Positions 31,679 to 44,300 of a stretch of 64,000 nt of DNA are shown here, piece after piece. The notes under the pieces were generated by a model. It was not told the DNA's origin. It was given only the letters and a program-made list of their open reading frames with translations, and did not search any database. The translations under genes and the position numbers were made by a program. This DNA is from Eudorina sp. 2006-703-Eu-15 (lineage: Eukaryota > Chlorophyta > Chlorophyceae > Chlamydomonadales > Volvocaceae). The stretch is from contig BDSI01000087.1 in assembly GCA_003117195.1 (NCBI GenBank), positions 406,561 through 470,560 of the forward strand. The letters are read 5' to 3'. The first letter of the stretch is position 1. Each line of letters opens with the position of its first letter.

Positions 31679-34600
31679 GATTTGTTCTCACAGCGTCGTT
31701 CACAGTCCGTTGTGGTGTTTTTTGTTTGGCTGTCCATCGTCAACATACCGTATTTGTTCATGTAAGGATGCTACGACTCCGCATGGTGAACTCCCTTGCC
31801 GAATGCGACCAAAATTCTTGATTCACTCCTTCTCAAATTAGTAATTCATCAATCCCTACGCTGGGCCCTAACAGGAGGGCGCGCGCAGCCGCTTTGTGGC
31901 GGGTGTTCTCAACGGTGCAGTTTTGGAGATCGTGTTCGGACACTGATTCCCGTCCGGCAACCTCAACGCAATATATATGTCATACTCGTGCAGCATTGTA
32001 GGGGCGTGCAGGAGTCCAGCAGCGCATCCCGTCGAACGGAATGTCTGCGTTCGTCCAGCCCGTCCAGCAATTAACACATTAAATGCAATTGTGTTGGCTT
32101 TTCAGGTCGTCACGGGTCATTACTTATACCGGTATCACTTTACAATAAGTTCCTGGGGAACGCGTGGGAATATGGACAACCCGCCCGCCTTCCGGAGGGT
32201 CCCGGTGTCGGAGCCTGGACGTGGTACGGTGCTGCGTCTGCAGACAGTGTCGAGGTCTGGACCGAGGTTACGAAGTCTGGACCGAGTATCGCGCTTCAGC
32301 TCCACCAGAAACGGACGAGTCAGCGAACATGCAGGGGCTCGTCTAGCTTCGCACAGCCACGCCGGGGCGGCGCGGAAATCACATTCACACGTCAATAAGT
32401 ACCGTAATACGCATACGTTCACTCTGCACGCGATTCGCGCGCGACGGCAAACTACCTCAGCTACCTGGGGGATTGCACCGCGCACCGGCACACAAGGACA
32501 AGGAAAAGAGGTACATAGCGAGGGATATGCGACCCCAACGAAGCAGGCTACAATATGCCGCCGCAAGGAGGCGCGCGACAGTGCAGCGGGGAACCCCGCC
32601 CTTTTTCCGGGTCTCGAGGAAGCTGACCCCCTACTTGTTGGAGCCGGCTCCACGGGTTCGCGGAGCGAGGCATACCGAGGATGGGATGGTCCGCGGTGGG
32701 GGAGGACGTCACCCCTCTTGAAGGTACAGGATGACAGTCTTGTGTGCCGTGGCCCTCTGCCATCAGGGCAGGATGACCGGCCGAGAGAGTGTCAGTGGCC
32801 CCGAGTACCAGTGGCCTCAGTGGGAGCCGCGAGGGGACGGGACGATAACTGGACGACTGGACGACTGGGCCCTTGTTAGGACGGGGAGGTTCTTGGCCAT
32901 GAGAGACACTCCGGAGATCCGGACAGGCCGCTTATCTTGGCTCGCGAGCCCCTGTCGCCTTCCAAGACTACGGGCCACCGCCGGAGACGGGAGCTGGTGT
33001 CTTGGCTGGGGTGGTGGCTCGCTGATAGGGGCGCCCTGGTGGCTAACTCCCCCTGAGCGGGCTGTATCCCTGGCTATGGTTGGTCCTCAGGAACGGGGTG
33101 GTTCCCCGGTCGCGTGGGTGGGTGCGGGGTGTGCTTCGGTGCACTGTGGAGCCTGCCCGGTGAGCCAGGGTGACGCGGTGTCGTGTGGTGAGGAGGCTGC
33201 GGCTGTCACCGATGAACCTTCGTAGGCGCCTCATATCATCAACGCCCTACCATGAATTGCGGACCCATCCATTGTCGTACTGTACTACAAAGGTACGCCG
33301 CGGATGGGGATTTCGGATATCACCGGCTAATATGATGTATCCTCAGGTCGGAGGGCTGTAGCTGCTGCAGGAGCTGTACCTTGCTGACGAGGCGTCCACC
33401 CGTCGACGCGGTTGCTGGTGCCACCAAATTGCCACGCCATGACGCGCACACGACACGACCACCACCGGATAAGATGCGGGGGTTCATGCAGCCATACCGG
33501 CCGACACACCAGGTTACACAGGATTGCCTCTCCTGGTAACCGCTTGAGGCTCACCGAATCACGTTGCTGGGCTGACATGACAGGGTGCACGACGGCTCTG
33601 AAGGGCACTTATGACCCAGGGGCACCGAGCAACGAACCAAACAGCTTGAGCCGTTCCTTCAAACGCGGGACACGGGTCCACCTTGCAATGGTTACATTAC
33701 TTAAGAAAGTATCAACTGAATTGCTCGGTAATATTGTATTTTGGTCTCTGGACGAAACCTCTACTAGTACCCAGCTACCCACCGTTGTTGTTATCAGGCG
33801 GTACTATCGTGTCGCTCCCCCACCGGAACACGACACGCGCCCAATCCGCCGCCGCGGTAGCAACAGGGGGCGCTGCCGGACGACCGCCAGGCAGACTTCT
33901 CCCCGCTTGCGGGCGCTGCAGCTTTCAGAAGTTCGCGAGCCGCGGTTGTTGCAGCGGACGGCCGGTCCGGTGTACGTCGCAGGCAGACGTGCCCACCCGC
34001 CCGCACGACGCCTCGAAATAGCCAACACGCAAAGGTGAAGGTCAGAACCCGAGCCTTCCCAGCAGACTGCGACGCGTGCTTTAGTACCCTAAAATTTATC
34101 CTGCTCCGCATAGATGGCAAACCGGAAGGCCTGCACATCCACCGCACGCAGATCCATTCGACGCGGCCTTCATGTCCTTCCGCGCTGGTTCTCATCTCTT
34201 TTTATCCCTGTTGGTCCCCCAAAACCCCCCCAACGATATGTATGGTATGAACCACAGCACCCCTCGAAAGCACCAAGAATGCACTGCTGACATCCAACCA
34301 GGCTGCAAATCGGGCACCGCAAGGCACCCGCCACAAACATAGAAACTCCAACAACGCCCTGAAAGGGAATACCATACGACAGTTTCTGTGACCTGTGTCC
34401 AGCAAGCTGCTAACCCCCTATTCAACCGCCCTGAATCTTCCCTCGAGCAAGTGCGAAAACGGAATATGCCCTGGATCGGCAACTAAGTATACATTTCGCT
34501 TCCCCGCAAATTGCGGGCGCATGGCGAGGCACAGAGAGCCCAACCGACGACGACTACATTCGCACACAAAAGCGCACACATATACGCATTAACACTTGCC

Positions 34601-35135
34601 AACCGGTCCCCTTCATCGCCTTGGATCGACACCGAGCACGACGGAATGTGTCTCTCCTGGCTACATGCCCCGCCCCGGGGGTAGGGGGGACCTCGCCGCC
34701 CCGTGTGACCTCCAAGCAACCAACGTTTAATTGACCACAGAAACATCGACTGAATCACGAAACAACCGTTGAGCCGACCAGATATTGTTTGGCCGCTGTG
34801 TTGTGTGCTGGCTTTATTGTGCTGCCGTCAGGCTCCGGCCCGACTGAGCAGCGAGGTGTGCTAGCTGCGAGGTAAGCACTCCCGTCTCCAACCCAATTGT
34901 CGCATACGCTATCACGTACATCAAAGCTGGGCGCTGAATGTCCTCGGCCACCCGCACAACGCGACTCACCTCCCGGGCAAGCCCCGGACAGCCTTGGCAA
35001 ACGTTCGCCCCCGCCTGCCTGCCCGAGCGCCGCAAGACACCAACAACCAGCCGCCGCAATGCACGGCGACCCACAGCCTTATACAGCATGCTGCAACACG
35101 CGCGCCACCGCCACCGCCGCGTTTGCGTATATGGC
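31679..35135. other. Intergenic region without a supported gene
   Basis: I found no family motif on either strand. A 32-base segment at 33187-33218 closely resembles 7161-7192. The 3' end of the GOGAT gene closes the region on the right. Confidence 0.4.
33187..33218 (+). repeat. Dispersed repeat copy (GGTGAGGAGGCT...TCACCGATGA)
   Basis: It matches 7161-7192 at about 27 of 32 positions. The two copies are 26 kb apart: one in an intron of the FAD-synthase gene and one in intergenic DNA. Confidence 0.7.
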
Positions 35136-35140
35136 TTACA
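35136..35140 (-). promoter_or_regulatory. Probable polyadenylation signal (TGTAA) of GOGAT
   Basis: TTACA on the plus strand is TGTAA on the gene's strand, about 195 bases after the stop codon at 35335. Confidence 0.6.
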
Positions 35141-35334
35141 CACGGCAGCCGCAATGTGCGGCTGCCGCCCGCGCAGCCGAACGATCCCGCCTCCCTCCAC
35201 AACCAGGAGCCCCTTTGCCCCGTCGTGCCCCATCACCATCCCCGTCGCCAGCCGGCTTCCACCTCATCCAAGGCCCCATCCAACGCCTCATCCAAGGGCC
35301 CAACGAGGGTTGGGCCGCGCCATCACCCGGTCGA

Positions 35335-38300
35335 TCACACGGCCACCGGCGGGCGCGTGGGCGAGGCATCCCGTGGCGGCGGCACCTGCTTGGTCGGCTG
35401 CGAGATGACCGCTCCCGACACGTCGAAGATGCCGCCCTGCACCTCCATCGGATGTGCCAGCAGGCAGGTGCCCTCCTTGTTCAAGTACCTGGGGGGTAGG
35501 GGGGTGGCGAGCGGGTTTGCGACCGATGGGAGAGGTGCCCCGTTAGTTAAGTGGTGCCGGATGCGGGGGCATCCCCAGCGCGGTCAGCGGTCATCGTAAC
35601 GCGTTCAAATGCCAGAGGGGCGGACAAGCCACGACGCACGTGGACAAGCGAGCCGAGGGAAGTGTCGCACCACGGCGAGCGGTGCAGGCTGCCCGCAGAT
35701 ACCGTATCGGCTGCAGCAGCAACACGAATATCCGCAAACCTGCGTGTGTCCTCTTTGACCCTGTAACCGTTATAATGTGGACCCTTGGTCTCGACCGGGC
35801 GTCCCCGAAGCCGTTCCCCGTTCCCGAGGAGCAGTAGCAGCATCCGGACCCCGCCTAGCTCACCGACCCCGCCTAGCTCACCTGTCCACGGACGTGGCGG
35901 CATCGCGGCCCTCGCGGATTGCCCACACCACAAGGGACTGCCCGCGGCGGCAATCACCCGCCGCAAAGACGCCCGGGATGCTGGTCGCAAACTCCCCGAA
36001 CGAAGCCTGAGGGGCACACCATATCACGTGAGGTTAGCAGCGTTGTGTGCCACACCGTCGGTAAGCAGAATCCAGCACTTCGCCCCAAGGGACTTGCGGT
36101 GAGGTCGCGGTGCGGCAGAAGTCCGCCCCCCTTGAAAGAGCAGCTCACGCTTCAGTTTAGGACTGGCCGTTCCCCGGTGTCTGTCGCGGCCGACATGCAG
36201 CGCCTTTACGCCCTCAAAAACTGCCCTTAGCCCCGGCCGGCTTTCGTAAGAACGAGTTGCCGGCCGCATCCCCCCTGGGAACCCCGCGCCAGTTGGGGCC
36301 CTTCCAGCACAGGGCCCCCTGTCAACCCACAGCGGTCACCCCGCCACCAAGACAGACCCCGGGCCGTCGTCCGCTCAGCGCACCTTGTAGTTGCTTCGCT
36401 CGTCCGTCTTGATGCCCAGTGCCGTCGCCAGCCTCTCCTCCGGGCCCGTGAAGCCCATGGCCAGCAGCACCAGGTCCGCCTCCAGCACCCGGGCGGTGCC
36501 GGGCACCTCCACGGGCCGGAACTGGCCACTGGCCGGGTCCTTCTCCATCCTGGAGGGTTTTGGAGGGGAAGGGTTGGAGGGGGATATGGTTCTACAACAG
36601 TAGAAACAGGGATACTTGGAAGAGCCAACCATCCATTCTTCATCCATTCCATTCCATCGGTGAAAGAGCCAACATGGAAGAACCAACATCCCTTCCTCAT
36701 CCATTCCATTCCATCGGCGGGTGGCGCGCTTATGAAACTTACTTGACGTTGACGATCTCAATGCCCTTGACGTTGCCCTCCTCGTCGCCGATGAAGCGCT
36801 TGGTCATCACATTGTAGGTGCGCGGGTCGGCGCCGTACACGTGGGCGGCCTCAGCGTGACCGTAATCCACCCTTCAGTCGCAATTTCAAAGCCGCGCGGG
36901 GAGCATAATTCAGGCGGCATGGTGAAGAGACCCACGGACAGCGCGTCCTCAACTAACATGCAAGGCTTGCCCTTGCTCGGAGCCGCCCGCACTTCGGTAA
37001 TGCGGCGCCTTCTCCCTTTCCCCTTTCCCCTGCCGTCAGGCAAAGACGCCGGGACGTATCCTGTGGTGCAGTGTGTAGCCACTGCCCAACACAGCCCGAC
37101 GAAGCACATCCCGATAGTTGCTGTCCCGTCCGTTTGAACAGACCCGCAACGGGTGTGGGGGCGATGTAAAGAGCGCGGACGAGCTGTTCTTCCGTCCCGG
37201 GTCAGCGCACCCACCTGAAGATGCGCGGCCACTGGGGCCAGGGGTTGTTCTTGGCGCGTGTGGCTGGCGGCTTGTCCAGCAGCTCCAGGTTGACGATGGA
37301 GGAGGCGCCGTGACGCAACGACGTGGCGATGCAGTCCGTGCCCGTGTCACCGCCGCCAATCACAATCACCTTCTTGCCCTTGGCGTCGATGTACCTGGTC
37401 AGAGTGGGGTGGGGTGCGGGATGGCGCGTCAGTGTGGTGTCGAAGGTGGGGAACTGGGGATGGACATGCCGCGCTGCCAGGCCACGGCCGCTGCTAGACA
37501 GCGATTGGCCGAGGGTTGGCACGTCGCGGCATCGCAGACCCCGCAGAGCGCGGGCCAATCACGCGGCCGCTTCGGCCACCTACCCCGACCGCGGCTGTCA
37601 AAAGAGTCCACCGTCGCTTGCACACCGCCATATTCGCGCCCTCAACCCCTCATACTGTGCGTGCTTGCTTGCGCTGTCCGCCCAGCACTACCCTCCCCCA
37701 ACCCTGCGCTCCCCTCCCACCCCGGGTGTGTCTGGGCTGCTTCTTTTAAACTCCAACCCCACTCACTGGCCGTCCTGCAGGCCGCTGTCCAGCAGCGACT
37801 TGGTGTTGGCGGTCAGGAACTCCATGGCGAAGTGCACACCGCTCAGGTCGCGGCCCGGCACCGGCAGGTCGCGGGGCTTGGTGGCGCCGGCGGCCAGGAC
37901 CACCGCGTCGTGGCCCGACATCAGCTCCTGACGCCACAAGTGTGCCGTACAAATTGTGGTCGTGGTGGTGGACCGCAAAGAAAGGGAGCAACGGCAACGG
38001 CGAACCACAAAATTTCAGATCAAGATCAGGTCTCCAAATACGCAATAAACTGTATCAATCTTCTGAGAGCTCGAAGATTCCAGGCCGCCGGTTGGCAATT
38101 ACGCCGCAAAGCGCGGGCACGCCCCCACCCACGCTCCCCCACCCACGTCCCCACACCTTCGCCCCCACACCCACGGCCCCACACCCACGCCGCACCTCAG
38201 CCGGCACGTTGCCGCCCACGCTGGCGTTGAGGACAAACTTGACGCCCTCCTGCGCCATCAGGTCCACGCGGCGCTGCACCACGTCCACCTTGCCGGCCTT

Positions 38301-41300
38301 CATGTTGGGGACGCCGTACATCATCAGGCCGCCCGCGCGGTCCGCCCGCTCGTACACCGTCACCTCGTGGCCCATCTTGTTCAGCTGGTCGGCGGCCGCC
38401 AGACCCGCGGGTCCGCTGCCCACCACCGCCACGCGGCGGCCGGTGCGCAGCTTGGGCGGACGGGGCACCATCCAGCCCTCCTCAAAGGCCCTGTGGCGCG
38501 GGCGGACATACCGCGGGGGGCTCATACATCACACGAGGTGCGCAAGAGCCAACAGCTTCACAGCAGGCCCCTGGCGAGGAACGTGACTGAAGGCAAGGGC
38601 GCACGCTGTACCGGGAGGGGGATTTGTGGGGCAGGCGCCACAGAGCCTCGCGGCTGAAATCCACCCAACCCCCCTGACCATCTTGCCGTCTAACCCCCAG
38701 CCCTTGCCGTCTCCCCCACCCCGCCGCGCCCCTTCGCGCCGGCCCTCACTTGTCGATGATGGCGGCCTCGATCGACTTGATCGACACCGGCGGCTCAATG
38801 ATGCCCAGCGTGCAGCTGCCCTCGCACGGCGCCGGGCACACGCGGCCCGTGAACTCGGGGAAGTTGTTCGTCTCCAGCAGCCGGTCCAGCGCCTCCCGCC
38901 AGCGGCCCTTGTGCACCAGGTCGTTGAACTCGGGGATCTTGTTGCCCAGCGGGCACCCCGTCGATGACTGGTGGCAGAACGGCGTGCCGCACTCCATGCA
39001 CCGAGCCGCCTGCGTGTGCAGCAGCGCCGCGTGCGCGGCCGTGCCCGAGTGGTCGTGAACCTCGCCCCAGTCCTTGATGCGCTCGGCCTCCGGACGGTAC
39101 GGCAGCGGCTTACGGTCGTACGAAACAAAGCCGCGGACCTTGTCCGCGACCGGCGCCGCCGGAGGCGGCGCCGCGGCGGCGGCGGCCGGGACCGGCATCG
39201 CCGGCTTGATGACGGTGGGGCGGTTGGCCTCCCACGTGGGGGTGATGCCCTTGACGGGCATACCCTCACGCGCGAGCTTCTGCAGGCGGCGCTTGTCCTG
39301 CTGGGGGTCGGTGGTGGGGATGACGTTCAGCGTCAGCGCCTTCGGCGGCTTGCCGGCCTTGACGGCGGCCGAGGCCATGGCCTTGAGCTCCTCAAAGGCG
39401 TCCTTGGGCGCCAGGCCCTGCGAGTCGGCGGCGGCCAGCAGCGCCGCCTCCGCCGCCTCTGCCTTGGCCAGGGCCTCCGCCTCCGCCAACGCGCGGCGGT
39501 ACTCGTGCGGGTAGACCTTCTTGAACTGGGCGCGGGAGCGGTCCCAGGAGAGCAGGATGCGGCGGGCGACGTCGCTGCCGGTGAACTTGAGGTGGCGCTG
39601 GATGAGAGACTTGAGCGCGCGGACGTCCTCGGGCGCCTCCACGGGCAGCAGGTCGTTCACCACGTCGGCGTTGCACAGCGACTGCGGGCGCGGGAAGCGG
39701 TTGGGGAAAGCGGTTGGGAAGCGGGGCGGGGGCGCGTGCGGGCGCGCGGGCGTGGTACAGCGAGGTTGGGACGTGGCAAGGGCAGGTACTCGGGTGAAGG
39801 GGGACGCAGTGGAGGGGAAACGATGAGCAACCGGCAGCGACGCCGCACAGTACATACATCCAACTTGTGTATGAAGCCCGGGCGAGAGGTGCGTAGTACA
39901 GAACGGCGTGCTCGTGTACACACAAGGCGAGCGTGGTGGTGCAACATAGGACAGCGTGCGCGTGAACAAAGTGTGCGTCTGTCTTCTTGGACATTTGCGG
40001 ACACCGACCGAGAAACGAAACGGACGGGGCGAGGAACTGTCGAAACTCGTTACTATACGTTGGATATCAAACCAAGTAGGCAAACCAGATATGCTCAACA
40101 GCCCGCGCACCTGGAACTTGTCCTGCGGGTCGTACACGTAGGCGATGCCGCCGCTCATGCCCGCGCCAAAGTTCTTCCCGGTCGGCCCTAGGATCACCGC
40201 CACGCCGCCCGTCATGTACTCGCAGGCGTGGTCGCCCACGCCCTCCACCACCGCGCGCGCGCCCGAGTTGCGGACGCAGAAGCGCTCCGCGGCGATGCCG
40301 CGGATAAAGCACTCGCCGCGTACGGCACCGTACAGCGCCACGTTGCCGACGATGACGTTGTCCTCCGCCCGGAAGGTGCTGATCGAGGGCGGGTAGACGG
40401 CCACCACGCCGCCCGACAGGCCCTTGGCCACGTAGTCGTTGGCGTCGCCCTCAAGCTCCAAGGTGATGCCGCGGGTCAGCCAGGCGCCCAGCGACTGGCC
40501 CGCGTGGCCGGTCAGCTTGATGTGGATCGAGTCGTCGGGCAGGCCGGCCTCGCCGAAGCGCTTCGTCACCTCGTGACTAAGGGTGGTGCCCACGGCGCTG
40601 CGGGGCGCGCGATCGGCATGCGAGGAGGTCCGTGTAAGGTGAGTCAGCTGCCCAGATTCCCAGAACACACGCACGCACACCCACGCACATTGTTCCCACC
40701 GCTTGATACACACATGGCGTCATGTCTAGTGGCTTGGTGTTTCCGAAGACAGAACGGCGGGTTGATGCCAGGTAGGATTCCTGACGCACACACACAAACG
40801 CACACACGCATTACGGTACTCTCACCGGTGCGTGTTCTGCACCTCCATCTCAATGTAGACGGGCTCCGACGTGGCGCCCGGCTCGTCCGGCAGCGCGGCC
40901 CGGCACAGCGGCACCAGGTGCACATCCAGGCCGGTGTCCAGTCCGTGGTCCTGCTTCTGGACGCAGTACTGGGCGGCGCCCGGACGCAGCGAGGCGGCGG
41001 GCAGCAGCAGCCGGGACAGGTCGATGCCCTCCAGCTTAGGGCCGCCCTCCGCAATGGCATCCATGTCGGTCTGTCAAGTGGGACGGGCCGCGCAAGGGTG
41101 AAGGCGGGGGATAAGGTGGCCTGCCAAATAATAAGGTCACCAAATGGGGCGGCAATTAAAGAAGTCGCCTCCAAACCGCGGAAACTGGAGGGCGCAAGGC
41201 GAACCCGATGAAACGATACGATTGACCGGAGAGCCGAGATGGAGATTCTTCGCCAAAGGACGGAGGGGTACTCGTAAGCTGCCGCACCGTCGCCCTTCCA

Positions 41301-44300
41301 CCGGCGTTGCACTGTTGGTTTCGGCTCTTTGGTCAGCTCTAGGGTCAGCTCCCCAAAACCAAACACCACAACGCGGCGGTGTCTGCACCAACGAACGAAC
41401 GCCCTTGCAGCGTGCCTCCCCCGTCCGATCCCCTCGTTTCCCTCCGGATGTCCCACCCCCCTGCCGACCGTCGCGCCTCCGTGTGTGCCCTTAACCCCCC
41501 CTGCCCGCGCTCGCTTCCTCACCTCGAGCAGGTCAGCACGGCCCACCAGCTCGTTCATGTTGCGCATACCCATCGAGGCCAGCAGCCCGCGGACCTCCTC
41601 CGCCACCATGAAGAAAAAGTTGATCACGTGCTCGGGCTCGCCGGCGAACTTGGCGCGCAGCTCAGGGTCCTACACAGATACCACCGGAGAACAAGGCGGG
41701 GACAGAGGCCCGGCGGCAGGAAGGGCGTCGCGAATTGGTAACCGACGCCGTCGTACACAGGGACGCTATACATAAACAGGGCTCAATTCGCCAGCACTTC
41801 GGCTTCGTGGGGCGGGTTTCACGCCAAAGGACGGTGACAGACAAACAAGGTCACGTTGTACATAACGATATGCGGGCCAATCAATACCCACGTCCCTGGT
41901 GAAGGGTTTGCACATTGCTCAAGCAACAACGGAATTGGACTCTTAACCCGAAACCCTTCCCTCGCCCCGCGGGCCCCATCAGGGCGACACTGCACACCGC
42001 ACCTGGGTGGCAATGCCGACCGGGCAGGTGTTGGTGTGGCACTTGCGCATCATGATGCAGCCCAAAGTGATGAGCGGGGCGGTGGAGAAGCCAAACTCCT
42101 CGGCACCCAGCGCGCAGGCAATCGCCACGTCGCGGCCCGTGCGCAGCTGACCGTCCACCTGAAATCAATGAAGGGGGGATGGACAGGGGACCCGAATTAG
42201 TCTCAAAATCTAACCCGTCCACCTGATCGATGGGGTAGTGGACCGGGGGCCAGAATCAACCTGCAAACCAATTAACAGCTCCATTGCCAAGCAACAAGCA
42301 GTGCTACCCGAAACCACCGCCGTCATTGTCCCATTCGCATCGCACACCCAACCCACAGTCCCACACCCGCTAACAGATGCGGGCGTCCTGACATCGCTTC
42401 GACGACACTCCCCCGCGCCCCGCCCACCTAACAAACCTGAACCAGCTGCGACCTCCCGTCCTTCCAAATCCTGCCATACCTGCCCATCCTCCTCCTCCCC
42501 ACACCCTGTGCAGCCCGCGCACCTGCAGCGTCGTGCGGCCGCGCAGGTCGTTGGCCACCAGCGTTTGGTGGGTCTCCGCCAGCCCCAGCTCCCACGGCAG
42601 GCCCGCGTGCTTGATGGACGACCACTTGGCCGCACCGGTGCCGCCGTCGTGGCCGCTGATCAGGACGTGGTCGGCGTGCCCCTTGACCACGCCGCTGGCC
42701 ACCACACCCACGCCGTTCTCGCTGACCAGCTTGACGCTGCAGCGCACGCACACGCGGGGGAACCGGAGAATGAGGTCTTGACATGCAATGAGAGGACGAG
42801 AGGAAGAACACTGAAGGAACGTATTGCACGGTCATTGGATGCAGGTTGCTTGGAGGTTAGCAAAGTGTCACTTCTCACGTTCTCAGGCATCATGTGCTTG
42901 TGATCTTATAATTGCATATTCGACATTCCACGGGCTTGAGATCCACGGTCGATAACTGGCCCTCTGCAGCAGTGGCGGCCATACACCCATACCCCCGCCT
43001 CACCTGACACGGGCCGAGGGGTTGGAGCTCTTCAGGTCGTAGATGAGCTGAGCCAGATCCTCAATCGAGTAGATGTCGTGGTGCGGTGGCGGACTGATCA
43101 AGCCCACGCCGGCGGTGGACCCACGGGTCACGGCAATGTCGCCGCGGACCTTGTCGCCCGGCAGCTCACCGCCCTCTCCCGGCTTGGCGCCCTGGGCAAT
43201 CTTAATCTGTGGTGTGGTGGGGATAAATCCAGGTCGGTAAATGTTTAGTCGTGGTGGTGGTGGCCGCCTAGGGAACGGAAACACAATCCGACGCGCACAG
43301 GCACAATTAAACAGCCATCAAACATTATGGGTTATGGGTATGGGCGGCGCGATGACCAATACACACCACCCGGTCGACATCCCCCCCTGGCCCAGTCCCG
43401 CGTAGTCCGTCCTGCGTAGTACCGCATTTCTTTTCCTCACCCCTCCCCGGCACCCGCGCAGTCCTGTTCCATAAATTAAGACAGCGCAGTCCCCCCGCAA
43501 TGCCGCACCTGCAGCTCGTCGGCGTTGGTCAGGTAGTAGGCCGTGACGCCAAAGCGACCCGACGCCACCTGCTTGATGGCCGAGCGGAAGGGGTTCTTGG
43601 TGCCGTCCGGCAGCGGCTCCAGCCGCCGCGGGTTCTCGCCGCCCTCGCCGCTGTTGCTCTTGCCGCCGATGGTGTTCATGGCCAGCGCCAGAGTCGTGTG
43701 CGTCTCCAGAGAGATGGAGCCGTACGACATGGCGCCCGTCACGAACCGCTTGACGATGGCGGCGGCGGGCTCCACCTCGTCGAGCGAGATGGGCGTGGCG
43801 GCCTCGGTCTTGAAGCGCAGCAGGCCGCGCAGGTGGCAGGCGCGTGAGAGCTTGGTGTTGAGCGCCGAGAACTGGCGGTACAACTCGCGGTCGTTGCCGG
43901 CGGTGGCGGCCTGGCAAGGGGCGGGGCGGGGCGGTGGGGAGTATGTAATGCCTTGCGGAGCGCTTGCGGAAATCAGAGGGATTTATAGTGCCTCGTTCCG
44001 GCCGCTGGACTTCCGAGATATCTGGGTCATGATGGAAAACTGTAATTGGAAAGGGATCGCAGCATCTCTTCAGCGGGGAGAGATCAGCGCAACAGGTGGT
44101 CTTTTATGATGTCAGCTTCAAACAGTGGCCCACCGGCTACACCGGCTACGAGTCCGAAGGGACGCCATGCAACTCATACTTCACCCCCGGGGCTTGTTTT
44201 CGCTTTAACCCTCATCCCACCTCTACCTCCGCACACCTGCAGCTTGGCGATAGCCTCCGGGTCGTTCATGTGCCGCTCCGCGTCCGGCGCGTTGCGCCAG